Assembly (NCBI RefSeq): GCF_001562255.1
Contig: NZ_CP014301.1
Location: 2,728,001-2,792,000, forward strand
Source of the DNA: Bosea sp. PAMC 26642
GTDB taxonomy: Bacteria > Pseudomonadota > Alphaproteobacteria > Rhizobiales > Beijerinckiaceae
Direction of reading: 5' to 3'
DNA length: 64,000 bases
A model generated the notes under the pieces. That model searched no databases and had not been told where the DNA came from. It saw only the letters and a list, made by a program, of their open reading frames with translations. The position numbers were made by a program, and so were the translations under genes. Shown here in pieces: positions 53,797 to 62,708 of this stretch. Each line of letters opens with the position of its first letter. Position 1 is the stretch's first letter.

Positions 53797-56279
53797 GCAT
53801 CCCGAACGATCGACGGCAAGCCAGCCTGATCCACCGGCTGGTCGAGGGCCTCGATCTGACGCCGGACGGCCATGTCGTCGATCTGGCGCGCAAGACCCTG
53901 TTTTTCCTAAAGACCGGAGATGCGAAAGCCGCCTGGATGCTGGCCGACCGGCTCGTCCGCCTCGGCGAAGGCGCCGATGCGCAATCGTTGATGCTGCGTG
54001 GCGCGGCGTTTGCCGCGATGGGCGAACCGGCCGCGGCACGGCAGGATTTCGAGGCGGCTGCGCTGGCCGACCCTGAACACCGCATGGTCAACCAGTCGCG
54101 GCTGCGCAGTACCGATCCGGCAGCGCGCGAGCGCGCGGTCCGCGCGCTACTGCGGCAACCCGGTGATGTCGATGCCGCCATGCTCGGCGCGCAGCTGCTT
54201 GCCGACGGCTTCTCCTGCCTGGCCATTCTGGCTCCCGGCAGCGACGGGGTGACCGGCCGCCTGTTCTGGACGGGAGACGACCGCGTCACCCTCGCTATCG
54301 ACGACGGCACGACCAGGAGCCGCCTGTCGGTCCCTGCCCAGGCGGATGTCGAGGCCGCGCCTTTCGCCCATACCGCTCCCGTCGCCTTCGGCTGGCCGGT
54401 CGACGCGACCGCCGTCTCGATCACGATCGAAAACCTCCGGGCTTTGGTCGAACCGACGATCGTCAGGCGCGTGGTACCGGCGCCGGCATTGCCCACAGCC
54501 GTATCATCGTCCCGACCGGCGGCCGAGCCGGGCCTGATGATCCTGCTGCCGGTCTATGACGCGGTCGAGGCGGTGACGGCCTGCTTCGAGAGCCTGCGAC
54601 GCAGCCCCCCGACCTCGCTCCCGTTCCGCATCGTCGCGATCGACGATGCGGCGCCGACGCCCGGAGTCTCGGCGGTGCTCGATGCCCTGGCGGAAGAAGG
54701 CCGCATCACCCTGCTGCGCAACCCGCTCAATCTCGGTTTCGCAGCTTCCGTGAATCGCGCCCTCGCGCTCCGGCGCCCCGACGAAGATGTTCTCCTGCTC
54801 AATGCCGACACCATCGTGCCGCCCGGCGCGATCGACCGCTTGCGCATAGCGGCACTGTCGGATGCCATGATCGGCACGGTGACCCCGCTCTCCAACAATG
54901 GCGAGGATACCAGCCTGCCCCGGCGCTTCCGGGCGAACCCGATGCCGTCCGACGACGAGATCGCGGCGCTCGATGCGCTCGCGAGCACCGTCAATGGCGG
55001 CGGCTATGTCGACATGCCCAATGGCATCGGCTTCTGCCTCTATGTGAAATCCGAGGTGCTCGACCGGATCGGTCCGCTCTCGCTCGCCTTCGGCCGGGGC
55101 TATTACGAGGATGTCGAGTTCTGCCTCAAGGCAGCGGCCGAAGGCTTCCGCAATGTCTGCGCCACCGACGTCTATGTCGGCCATCACGGCTCCTTCTCGT
55201 TCAAATCGGAGAAGCGCGCCCTGGTGCGGCGCAACCTGCCGCTGCTGGCGCGCTCCCATCCTGACTATCGGCACCAATCGCAACAGTTTGTGCTCGCCGA
55301 CCCGCTGAAGCCGGCGATCGGCCGGCTCGAACAGGCCTGGCTGGCGCAAGGGCCGGAGTTCGACCTGCTGGTCACCCCGCCCCTGCCCGCTGCGCTGCGC
55401 GAGCACATCGCGGCAAGCCTGACCGACACCGATCGCCGCCTCGTCGTCGCGACGGTCTCGCCTGATGGCGACGGCTTCGCCGTGAACCTCTCGGCACCCG
55501 ATGGCGGCTTTCCCCAAAACGCAGGCTGCCGATCAGCACCGGGCGAGGGCTCCGCTCCCGACCGCGTCTTCGAACTGGAGCGCTATTTCCGCGACCTGAA
55601 GCCCAGACGCGTCATGGCGGTCGATCCCCACAGCCTGCCCGGTCCGGTCGAAACGGCGCTACGGCGGCTCGGCTGGCTCGAAACGGTCGTATTGGCGGAA
55701 GTCCCCTTGTCTCAGGCGTCAGGCCGCAACATCTTGGCCGCCGACCTCATCGCGCCGACGGAGAGGATGGCGCAGCTCATCGAAACGATTCTGCCCGGTC
55801 CGGCGGTGCATCGCCTGCCATCGCCGCGACGCAGCATGGCGCCTCGACGATCCGGCGAGGGCTTTCTCGCAGTTCTCCAGCCGATGCCGGACGCCGACGC
55901 TCTGACCCGGCACGACGCGCTTCTGAGCGAGCTGCGCCGGCGCAACACCGGCCATGGCCTCTGCCTGCTGGAGGAACCGCCCGATGCCTTGACGCTGATG
56001 GCGGGCCATCCGGTTTTCGCCACCGGCGAGATTCCCGACGACGATCTCGACGGCTGGCTCGCACGATCGGGGGCTGGCGCTCTGTTTCTGAACACGACGC
56101 GATTCGGCCTCGGCGACCCTCGCCTCGAAGCCTGGCTCTCCGCGGGACTTCCTGTCGCGATCCTCGCCCCCGACGGGCAGGACAGCGACGCCCGGCTGCT
56201 CCGCCTTAACCCAAGCGATCCGGTGGACCAGATCGCCAGACGGCTCTGGGATTGGGTGGAGGGCTTCACGCACGCCTGA
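53793..56279 (+). CDS. Multidomain protein with central GT2 glycosyltransferase
   Basis: An 828-residue protein. Residues ~1-90 hold TPR-like helices (AWMLADRLVRLGEGADAQSL). Residues ~125-225 look beta-rich. The GT2 (GT-A fold) domain runs ~245-500 with LMILLPVYDAVEAV, the nucleotide site RIVAIDDAAP, the donor-binding LLLNADT and the acceptor region YYEDVEFCLKAAAEGF. The last ~300 residues are alpha/beta of unknown type. The start overlaps the methyltransferase stop. It likely transfers a sugar in the surface-glycan pathway. Confidence 0.85.
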   Translation: MSIPNDRRQASLIHRLVEGLDLTPDGHVVDLARKTLFFLKTGDAKAAWMLADRLVRLGEGADAQSLMLRGAAFAAMGEPAAARQDFEAAALADPEHRMVNQSRLRSTDPAARERAVRALLRQPGDVDAAMLGAQLLADGFSCLAILAPGSDGVTGRLFWTGDDRVTLAIDDGTTRSRLSVPAQADVEAAPFAHTAPVAFGWPVDATAVSITIENLRALVEPTIVRRVVPAPALPTAVSSSRPAAEPGLMILLPVYDAVEAVTACFESLRRSPPTSLPFRIVAIDDAAPTPGVSAVLDALAEEGRITLLRNPLNLGFAASVNRALALRRPDEDVLLLNADTIVPPGAIDRLRIAALSDAMIGTVTPLSNNGEDTSLPRRFRANPMPSDDEIAALDALASTVNGGGYVDMPNGIGFCLYVKSEVLDRIGPLSLAFGRGYYEDVEFCLKAAAEGFRNVCATDVYVGHHGSFSFKSEKRALVRRNLPLLARSHPDYRHQSQQFVLADPLKPAIGRLEQAWLAQGPEFDLLVTPPLPAALREHIAASLTDTDRRLVVATVSPDGDGFAVNLSAPDGGFPQNAGCRSAPGEGSAPDRVFELERYFRDLKPRRVMAVDPHSLPGPVETALRRLGWLETVVLAEVPLSQASGRNILAADLIAPTERMAQLIETILPGPAVHRLPSPRRSMAPRRSGEGFLAVLQPMPDADALTRHDALLSELRRRNTGHGLCLLEEPPDALTLMAGHPVFATGEIPDDDLDGWLARSGAGALFLNTTRFGLGDPRLEAWLSAGLPVAILAPDGQDSDARLLRLNPSDPVDQIARRLWDWVEGFTHA

Positions 56280-56294
56280 GAGCCGGCGCACGCC

Positions 56295-57590
56295 TCAGCC
56301 GAAGCGCGGCGAGGTGATCTCGGCTTCGTCTTCCCTCGCCTTGGCCCAGGGCGTGAAGAAGACATGCTCATGGATCAGCTTCAGATGCGCCGGCAGCGCG
56401 ACCTGCTGGTAGTCGTAGCGCTCGACCACGGTCCGGCGGGCCCGCTTGCGATGCTCGCGATAGCGCTCGGGATGGGCCAGCGCCGCGACGATCGTATCCG
56501 ACAGCGCCTCGCGCTCGAAGAACGGTACCAGCAGCCCGTTCCTCTCGTTCGTGATGACTTCGCTGACCGGCGGCGTGTCGGAGCCGACGATCAGGCATTC
56601 GAGCGCCATCGCCTCCAGCATCGACCAGGACAAAACGAAGGGATAGGTCAGATAGACATGCGCCGACGACCGGCGCAGGATCGCCAGATAATCCGCATAT
56701 GGCATCTTGCCCATGAAGTGGATGCGTTCGAGCGGCAGCTGGCCATCCAGCTCCGCCAGCATGGCGGTGCGCCAGTTTGTATGACCGACAGGCGCCACAC
56801 CATACGAGATCTGATCGCCGCCGATGATGACCGCGCGGGCCCTCGGTCGGGCTCTAAGCACCGCCGGCAGGGCGCGCATGAAGATGTGGAAGCCGCGATA
56901 GGGCTCGAGATTGCGCGCCACGAAGGTCACGATCTCGTCGCCCTCGCCGAAGCTCTGGCCGCCCAGCATCTGTTGCGCCGGAGCGGGCCCCGGATCGGGG
57001 CGCAGCGCCTCGGTATCGATCCCGTCATGCACGATGCTGATCTTCGGATGCAGTTCGGCCGGAAACACGCTGCGCTGCCACCGTGTCGGCGCGATCGCGA
57101 AATTGGCGTCGGCCATTGCCAGCAGGGTCGCCGCATTGCGCAGGATCACGCGCGTCTCGCCGTCGATGCCGAACTGCGCGAACTCCTTGTCGAAGCCGAC
57201 ATCGGTGCCGATCGGCCGGTAGAAGAACTCCGCATAGACCGCGATGATCGCATCGGGAAACAGGGCTCGCAGCGGCAGAGCCTCGCCCCAGCCCGGATGC
57301 ACATAGATCAGCTTCGGCGAAAATCCCGACAGCTTGAGCGTATTGGCCGCGTAGATCACCTGCTCGGCCCGCCGGCACTCGATCTCGAATCGCCGCGCGA
57401 AGGCATGGACCCCGCCCAGCTCGGTGCCCGCGAAGCTGTAGCGCTCGATCGGGATTCCGGGCAGCCCGGGTGCCTGGCGCGCGCCGATGGTCCTGACGCG
57501 GACATCGCCCATCTCGGCGAAGCTCTTGGTCAGATTGCGGAATTGGCCCGGAAAATTGTTGTGAATCAATAGGACGTCGAGCGGGATCAT
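56295..57590 (-). CDS. Glycosyltransferase family 4 protein
   Basis: A 431-residue GT-B enzyme. The acceptor half begins LDVLLIHNNFPGQFRNLTKS, and the N-terminal part resembles the 'GT4 trehalose-like' group (YVHPGWGEALPLRALFP). The donor half has FVARNLEPYRGFHIFMRALP, HFMGKMPYADYLAILRRS and YPFVLSWSMLEAMALECLIV with the E-x7-E-like site. It follows the SapC-family gene by 2 bases and ends the minus-strand operon, convergent with the GT2 gene. Confidence 0.86.
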   Translation of the reverse strand: MIPLDVLLIHNNFPGQFRNLTKSFAEMGDVRVRTIGARQAPGLPGIPIERYSFAGTELGGVHAFARRFEIECRRAEQVIYAANTLKLSGFSPKLIYVHPGWGEALPLRALFPDAIIAVYAEFFYRPIGTDVGFDKEFAQFGIDGETRVILRNAATLLAMADANFAIAPTRWQRSVFPAELHPKISIVHDGIDTEALRPDPGPAPAQQMLGGQSFGEGDEIVTFVARNLEPYRGFHIFMRALPAVLRARPRARAVIIGGDQISYGVAPVGHTNWRTAMLAELDGQLPLERIHFMGKMPYADYLAILRRSSAHVYLTYPFVLSWSMLEAMALECLIVGSDTPPVSEVITNERNGLLVPFFEREALSDTIVAALAHPERYREHRKRARRTVVERYDYQQVALPAHLKLIHEHVFFTPWAKAREDEAEITSPRFG

Positions 57591-57592
57591 GG

Positions 57593-58417
57593 TCAGCGGT
57601 CTGTCGTCCCCAGGAAAGCCTCGATCGAGAACAAGGCACTATCGTCCATCTGTATCGGCTGGTCGATGCCGGTTCGCAATCCGACCTCGTGGGCCGGCTC
57701 CAATGGCGTCTGATAAGGCGAGGCCGGCACCATCGGTTCGTCCTGGATGATGCCCTTCACCAGCCAGCGCTGCGAGAAGATGCTTGCGGTTGCGAGCTCG
57801 TATCCGGCACAGGAATCGGCCGTCAGCGCGGCGGCGCGGACCGGCGGCAGTGCGAGCAGCCGCTCGCGGCTGGCGACGAGCAGGGCGCTGATCTGTTCGC
57901 TGGGCGTCACCGAGAGCGGGGTCAGAACATCGGCCGCCAGCAACATGCGGGCGGTATTGGACAGCCGCCGCACGCCGCGCCCCAGCCGATCCAGCATCAT
58001 CAGGATCGCATCGAACTCCGGCAGCGGCTTGCCGGGCGCGTCCCAAAAGCCGAAGCCCTTGTCGCCGCTCGCATCCAGCGCAAGCGAAGGCGCGATCTCG
58101 ACGGACTCATGGTCGTTTTCGAAAGGCCGGCGAAACGGCAGGCAGCGCAGCGCCATCGGAACATAGGGCGCGCGCCAGCGCCATTCCGGCGTCACGAGCG
58201 CGCCGGTCAGAAGCGCGGAATGCACCAGGCCGACGACGCGCGGCCCCACCGGCATCAGCGCCACGGCGATCGGCATGTAATGCGACAGATGCAGGATCTC
58301 GGTGTCGCCGAGCGGAATGATGATCAGCGAATCGAGGAAGTCGAACCGGACCGGCCTGAGCCAGTTCGCCAGCGCCGCTTCCTCGAGCGACAGGAACTGG
58401 ATGTCGATCGCGCTCAT
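57593..58417 (-). CDS. SapC-family protein A
   Basis: A 274-residue protein. Segments WRAPYVPMALRCLPFRRPFE and the later SNTARMLLAADVLTPLSVT fit the SapC family (PF07277), whose prototype lies in the surface-layer secretion operon of Campylobacter fetus. Members have no solved function that I know of. It shares short blocks with the second SapC-like gene upstream. It has no signal peptide. Its place next to RTX genes and glycosyltransferases supports a role in making or exporting a surface protein. Confidence 0.75.
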   Translation of the reverse strand: MSAIDIQFLSLEEAALANWLRPVRFDFLDSLIIIPLGDTEILHLSHYMPIAVALMPVGPRVVGLVHSALLTGALVTPEWRWRAPYVPMALRCLPFRRPFENDHESVEIAPSLALDASGDKGFGFWDAPGKPLPEFDAILMMLDRLGRGVRRLSNTARMLLAADVLTPLSVTPSEQISALLVASRERLLALPPVRAAALTADSCAGYELATASIFSQRWLVKGIIQDEPMVPASPYQTPLEPAHEVGLRTGIDQPIQMDDSALFSIEAFLGTTDR

Positions 58418-58502
58418 GGGCGGCGCCCCGGCTCGGCATGGACCATGACGCGTCCCGATGCGCGCAGATGGGAGGACGGGGGCTTGATCTCGACCATGCG
58501 CT

Positions 58503-59258
58503 TCAGGCCTTCGCCACGGATTTTTCCGCGCGCAGACGGTTGGCGATCGCGATCTTCGCGGAGTTCAGCAGCTTGCCGATCTGGAACAGCGAAATCCGCT
58601 GGGCAGCGATGAACAGTCCCGCTGTTGGGCCGTGCTGCTCGATCAGGTTGAACATGACGCCGCGGTCGAGACGCGACGCGGCGATCACCATCAGACCGTC
58701 GAAGACGATGTCGGGCGCGCCGGGCACCGGAAACTTCAGCGGCCAGGGTTCGAGCAGGCCCGCTTCGTCGATCGCCCGCGTCAGACGCAGCGTCGAGGGC
58801 AGGATTCGGCCGAGCGTCAGCGCCGTGCCGGCACGCATCAGCGCGGCACGGCTGAGTTTGCCGTTGTCGGCGATCAGGGGCGCGCCGGCATCGGTCGGCT
58901 GGTCGGCGATCACGCGATCGACCGCGATGACCTGGGACGCGATGTCGTCGGGGCTCGGCACCGCGACGGGAAAGGCCTGGAACGCCATCGGCAGCGAGGC
59001 CGAACTCTTGCGGCTTTCGGAGGTGAAGCCGAGCCCGCCATCGAGCAGGCTGCGCAGGGCGACGAGCACGGGGCCGTCATCGGTGCGCGCCCAGCACAGC
59101 GGGAACCAGGTCGCCAGGTGAATCGCTTCCGTATGCAGCACCGGCACCGCCTGCATCTGCCGGACGATCCGATAGGCATTGGGCGCGAAGATGCGATGGT
59201 GCCCCCAATGCGTGCTGAGCTGCACCGGATCCTCGTAAAGCTCCGACCATGATCTCAT
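58503..59258 (-). CDS. SapC-family protein B
   Basis: A 251-residue protein that starts MRSWSELYEDPVQLSTHWGH. HLATWFPLCWARTDDGPVLV, SLPMAFQAFPVAV and ISLFQIGKLLNSAKIAI give a SapC-like order (PF07277) with low identity to the neighbour at 57593. The ATG at 59258 is chosen because the extra 20 upstream residues are Arg/Pro-rich. It follows the RTX gene and its terminator. Function is unknown; a duplicated SapC pair may act as a heteromer. Confidence 0.68.
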   Translation of the reverse strand: MRSWSELYEDPVQLSTHWGHHRIFAPNAYRIVRQMQAVPVLHTEAIHLATWFPLCWARTDDGPVLVALRSLLDGGLGFTSESRKSSASLPMAFQAFPVAVPSPDDIASQVIAVDRVIADQPTDAGAPLIADNGKLSRAALMRAGTALTLGRILPSTLRLTRAIDEAGLLEPWPLKFPVPGAPDIVFDGLMVIAASRLDRGVMFNLIEQHGPTAGLFIAAQRISLFQIGKLLNSAKIAIANRLRAEKSVAKA

Positions 59259-59320
59259 CGGCGGCAGTATTTCAGAACGATACGGGCCTAGCCAGCGGCG
59301 GCCGGACCGTGGCCACATAA

Positions 59321-59348
59321 AAAGAAAGAGCCCTTTCGGGCTCTTTCT
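59321..59348 (-). terminator. Rho-independent terminator after the RTX gene
   Basis: On the minus strand an 11-bp stem (AGAAAGAGCCC paired with GGGCTCTTTCT) with a GAAA loop is followed by TTTT, 31 bases after the RTX stop. This is the best terminator in the window. It implies that the RTX gene is transcribed at a high level and that SapC B is expressed by read-through or its own promoter. Confidence 0.88.
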
Positions 59349-59378
59349 CCGTTGGTGTCGTCAGATCGCAAGCGGCGA

Positions 59379-60320
59379 TCAGGTGTTGTTCTCGTGGAAG
59401 ATGATCGTCTCGATTTCCGAGTAGGTGATCGAGGATCCATCGTTGAACACGATCGTGGTGCTGCCACCGTTGTCGACCGTATCCGTGATGTCCTGCAGGC
59501 TGTGACCGGTGTCGAGCGTGTCGGTGCCGCTGCCGCCGATGACGGTGTCGTTGCCTTCGCCAGCGAAGAACACATCCGCGCCGCTGCCGCCTTCCATGGT
59601 GTCGTCGCCGCCGCCGCCGACGATGGTGTCGTCGCCGGAGTCGCCGAGGAACAGGTCGTCGCCGGAGCCGCCAGTGATCGAGTCGGCGCCGGAGCCGCCT
59701 TCGACGTAGTTGTCACCGTCACCGGTGTTGATGACGTCGTTGCCGCTGCCGCCGAGGATCGTGTCGTTGCCCTCGCCGCCGATGATCGTATCGGCGCCGG
59801 TGCCGCCGAGCAGGTAGTTATCACCCTCGCCAGCGTCGATATAATCGTTGCCGGTGCCGCCATCGACGAAGTCGTCGCCCTCGCCGCCGATCACGGTGTC
59901 GTTGCCGGCGCCGGCATAGACCGTGTTCTGGCCGTCGCCGGCATCGATGTAGTCGCTGCTGGTGCCGTCGCTGTGGATCGTGTCGTCGCCACCGGCGGTG
60001 GCGATGACCTTCTCGCCGCTGCCGTCGAGAGTGGCGTCGACGGCGTCATCGGTCGTGAAGATGAAGCCCTTGGCCGTCGGATCGAGAACCTGCGGCCCAT
60101 CGGTCGGATCGGTATAGACCTTGGTCTCGGCACCCGCATCGGGGCCGTCACCGCCGCCGATGAGGTCAGTGCGAGCCGCCTCGCCGGCAATCGAGGGCGT
60201 GTCGAACACGCCTGCGTCCTCGAGCGCCTGCAGAATGCCGGCCCGCGCATCATCGGAGAAAACGCCCGAATCATCGAGGAGGTCGGAGAATTGTGTCTCG
60301 GTATAGTCGTATGTCGCCAT
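59379..60320 (-). CDS. RTX calcium-binding protein (type I secretion substrate candidate)
   Basis: A 313-residue acidic protein. Residues ~1-100 are a non-repeat N-terminal region (MATYDYTETQFSDLLDDSGV). From ~105 to ~268 run about 18 tandem RTX nonapeptides of G-G-x-G-x-D-x-hydrophobic-x form (GAGNDTVIGGEGDD and similar), which fold into a Ca2+-filled beta-roll outside the cell. The C-terminus IETIIFHENNT is a typical uncleaved secretion tail. There is no Sec signal. It is very probably exported by one of the two PrtD/HlyD pairs and may form a surface layer or adhesin. A strong terminator follows. Confidence 0.88.
   Translation of the reverse strand: MATYDYTETQFSDLLDDSGVFSDDARAGILQALEDAGVFDTPSIAGEAARTDLIGGGDGPDAGAETKVYTDPTDGPQVLDPTAKGFIFTTDDAVDATLDGSGEKVIATAGGDDTIHSDGTSSDYIDAGDGQNTVYAGAGNDTVIGGEGDDFVDGGTGNDYIDAGEGDNYLLGGTGADTIIGGEGNDTILGGSGNDVINTGDGDNYVEGGSGADSITGGSGDDLFLGDSGDDTIVGGGGDDTMEGGSGADVFFAGEGNDTVIGGSGTDTLDTGHSLQDITDTVDNGGSTTIVFNDGSSITYSEIETIIFHENNT
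59500..60010 (-). repeat. Tandem nonapeptide-coding repeats (RTX)
   Basis: DNA coding for the RTX block is made of 27-bp units, often in 54-bp pairs, in which GGTG/GGCGACGA-type words recur on the minus strand. Units differ at third bases, so the array is old and constrained by protein sequence, not a fresh expansion. Confidence 0.75.
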
Positions 60321-60358
60321 CAGAAAGGTCCTTTCGGAGAAACTTGGTCGCTAGATTT

Positions 60359-61309
60359 TCAGATCGTCGCTCTGGCGCGGGACGTCCGGAACACCCGGAC
60401 GCGGCCGGCTGAACCGAACCCGCCAGTATCGTTTGATGAGGCCGTACTCGGCCGGATGGATGCGACTTTGCTGGTTGGGATTTGATTCCGCCCTGCAGTC
60501 GTTTCGTTATTATCGCTGGTCGCCACCACGAAGAGGCGAAGCCCGACGAGAGGCTCCATGCCCGTGGGGCCTGAAAGCTCGATGGTCCGTCCTGATTTCG
60601 AAATCACTGACGAGCCGAGGAAGACCGCATCGCAACGCAGCACATAGGAGCCTGCGTCCGGCCCGGTCAGGGCGATGGTGAGACCGCTCAGGGGAGCGGC
60701 CTTGCCGCGGGATCCGACGAAGTGGCCGGATCCGAGCGGAGCGATCGTCTTCAATTCGCGCGATTTGATGGTCGCCCCGGCAAGCAGGTCCACGCCTGCC
60801 GGTCGGTTGCGCCAGCGCAACTCGAAGCCTTCGATCGCCATTGGCAGTTGCGGCCCGCAAACCCAGTCGCCGGCCGGAATGGTAAGATCGCCCCGGCGCG
60901 CGACATGCGCCAGGATGCTGATGTCGTCGGGCCGGAAACTGTGCGACCCGAGGCGTTCGTCCGACGCCAGCCCGTTGACCTGCGGCTGACGCAATCCATT
61001 GTGGAGACGTTCGAAAACAAATTCGGCGTCGCGGCTACCGCCACGCCGCAAGGGCTCGATCGTCGCCAGAATGGACGATTCACGCTCGGAGCGGATCACG
61101 ACCGCATCGCCGACCTTCGCAAGCCACGCTGCGCTCGAGCTCTTCTCGGCAAGGATATCGACATTGGATCCCGGAGGAGCGGAAATCGCGACCGCGGGCG
61201 CCTGGCTTCCGGCGCTTGAACGGACATAGCGCAGGACGAACAGTCCGGCGCCGACGCGCAAGGTCCGCGTGTCGGTCAAGGAGCCTCCGAATGCAGAAAC
61301 TTCGCTCAT
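60359..61309 (-). CDS. Hypothetical beta-rich protein in the RTX operon
   Basis: A 316-residue protein with an AAAGGAGGG site before the ATG at 61309. It begins MSEVSAFGGSLTDTRTLRVG and has no signal peptide. Repeated short beta-strand-like pieces (VAISAPPGSNVDILAEKSSS, FVGSRGKAAPLSGLTIALTG, GMEPLVGLRLFVVATSDNN) suggest two beta-sandwich modules. The last ~35 residues are polar and may be disordered. I do not recognise the family. Lying between two RTX genes, it may be a co-secreted partner or an intracellular assembly protein. Confidence 0.72.
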   Translation of the reverse strand: MSEVSAFGGSLTDTRTLRVGAGLFVLRYVRSSAGSQAPAVAISAPPGSNVDILAEKSSSAAWLAKVGDAVVIRSERESSILATIEPLRRGGSRDAEFVFERLHNGLRQPQVNGLASDERLGSHSFRPDDISILAHVARRGDLTIPAGDWVCGPQLPMAIEGFELRWRNRPAGVDLLAGATIKSRELKTIAPLGSGHFVGSRGKAAPLSGLTIALTGPDAGSYVLRCDAVFLGSSVISKSGRTIELSGPTGMEPLVGLRLFVVATSDNNETTAGRNQIPTSKVASIRPSTASSNDTGGFGSAGRVRVFRTSRARATI

Positions 61310-61417
61310 CGAACCCTCCTTTTCCAGCAACAAATCAGTAAGAGCTTAAAAATCGACGCAGTTCGCCTGCGGGCCGGAGGCTGGGCTCCGGCTCGGGATG
61401 TCGATGTCGGGTGTCTG

Positions 61418-61444
61418 GCTATGCCGGGTTCTCCCCGGCATAGC
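61418..61444 (-). terminator. Hairpin after the Hint-RTX gene
   Basis: A perfect 11-bp stem (GCTATGCCGGG and its complement) with a 5-base loop begins 17 bases after the Hint-RTX stop. There is no T-run, so it may be a partial terminator or a 3' stabiliser that sets relative expression of the downstream genes. Confidence 0.5.
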
Positions 61445-61460
61445 TGATGATGTAGGTGGT

Positions 61461-62708
61461 TCAGGCGGCCGCGGAGGCCTCGACATTCAGGCGTGACCGG
61501 ATTGCGTCGAGCGCAGCCCCGCCATGGACCTCGTAGAAGCGCCGCGACTTGCGTGCTTCCGAGCCGCTGTCGCCGAACGCGGCGACATAATCGTCGTAAT
61601 TGGCGAACATCCGGCGATTGCCGTGTTCGACATAGCTTTCAGTCGGAGCGCCGTTGGTGATCAGCACCTCGGCGGTGTCGAGTTCGACATGGAAATACTC
61701 GACCATGTCGAAGTCCGCGACCTGACGGATCGAATGTCCGTTGATCAGGAGCTTGGCGGGGACGAGGACGTCGTCGACCAGCATGGCGTGTTCCGGCGAG
61801 ACGAACAGGTCCCGGACCGGAACGTTTTCGCCGAGCGAACCGGCGGTGAACAGCACGGGGGCGATGTTCTTGCCCGCTGCGACGAAGGTCCGGCCATAAG
61901 CGCGCCGGCCGATCCACTTCACCGGCGCCGAAACGCCATCGACGGTCACGACCAGGTCGCCGGCGACGAGCTGCTCGACGGCGACTTCACCGTTCGGCGT
62001 CGACACGCTCGTGCCGCGCATCAGGCAGGCGATCTCGGTGTTCGCGATGACGTCTTCCAAGGTGGCGTTCAGCACCGTGATGGTGCCCTTGCCCGGAACG
62101 GTGATGGTAACGTTGTCGCCATCGGAATCGAAGGTGACCTCATCGCTGCCGAGATAGCTGGTGAGATCGATTTTATCGTTCGCGCTGAAGTCGGTGATGA
62201 TATCGCCGCCAAAGTCGCCGTCGAAGACGAAGGTGTCGCTGCCCGACCCGCCGGACAGAATGTCATCCGACCCGTCATTGGCGCCGCCATTGAGAACGTC
62301 GGCACCCTGGCCGCCGAACAGCGCGTCGTCGCCCTGGCCGCCGTTCAACTCGTCGCCGCCCTCGCCGCCGAACAGCGAGTCGTCACCGGAGTCGCCGAAC
62401 AGAGCATCGGCACCCTGGCCGCCCGTCAGCGCGTCATCGCCCGAGCCGCCATAAATCTTGTCGGTGCCCTGACCGCCGGAAAGGTCATCGTCGCCCGAGC
62501 CGCCATACAGCTTGTCGGCGCCCTGGCCGCCCGTGATCGTATCGTCGCCACTCTGTCCGTAGACCGTATCGTCGCCACTTCCAGCATCGACCTCATCGTC
62601 GCCCGAGCCTGCGAACACCGTATCGTCGCCGCCCTTGGCATTGATGACGTCGTTGCCGCCGCCGGTGATGATGTCTTCGCCGCTATCGTCGCCGTTATAG
62701 ATCGCCAT
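61461..62708 (-). CDS. RTX protein with C-terminal Hint domain
   Basis: A 415-residue acidic protein. Residues ~5-165 carry about 14-16 RTX nonapeptides (GGSGDDALTGGQGADALFGD). Residues ~165-225 match a serralysin-type C-terminal segment (DIITDFSANDKIDLTSYLGS). A Hint domain of the Hint_2 type follows: the first residue of the splicing block is Cys228 in ACLMRGTSVSTPNG, with the histidine motif VSPEHAML at ~303-310. Hint domains can cleave the chain at the Cys. The ATG at 62708 follows a weak GAGG site; a GTG at 62720 is an alternative. It is likely secreted by a type I system, with possible self-processing. Confidence 0.85.
   Translation of the reverse strand: MAIYNGDDSGEDIITGGGNDVINAKGGDDTVFAGSGDDEVDAGSGDDTVYGQSGDDTITGGQGADKLYGGSGDDDLSGGQGTDKIYGGSGDDALTGGQGADALFGDSGDDSLFGGEGGDELNGGQGDDALFGGQGADVLNGGANDGSDDILSGGSGSDTFVFDGDFGGDIITDFSANDKIDLTSYLGSDEVTFDSDGDNVTITVPGKGTITVLNATLEDVIANTEIACLMRGTSVSTPNGEVAVEQLVAGDLVVTVDGVSAPVKWIGRRAYGRTFVAAGKNIAPVLFTAGSLGENVPVRDLFVSPEHAMLVDDVLVPAKLLINGHSIRQVADFDMVEYFHVELDTAEVLITNGAPTESYVEHGNRRMFANYDDYVAAFGDSGSEARKSRRFYEVHGGAALDAIRSRLNVEASAAA
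62230..62690 (-). repeat. Tandem RTX-coding repeats in the Hint-RTX gene
   Basis: The minus strand carries 27-bp RTX units arranged largely as 54-bp higher-order repeats (one GGQGAD/T unit alternating with one GSGDD unit), giving a clear two-unit period. This alternation is more regular than in the neighbouring RTX gene, which suggests more recent duplication. Confidence 0.75.

Noticed and set aside
53065..54039. Minus-strand 324-codon frame at the methyltransferase/GT2 junction
   Set aside because: It overlaps two real, coupled genes and its residues are mostly Arg, Gly, Ala and Asp.
59500..60010. Regular 27-bp repeats that could suggest a CRISPR or satellite array
   Set aside because: The period is a protein repeat: the units translate in frame to RTX nonapeptides without unique spacers.
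61418..61444. Possible riboswitch or small RNA at the hairpin after the Hint-RTX gene
   Set aside because: Only one simple stem is seen, without conserved riboswitch parts or a promoter, so it was called a hairpin terminator instead.
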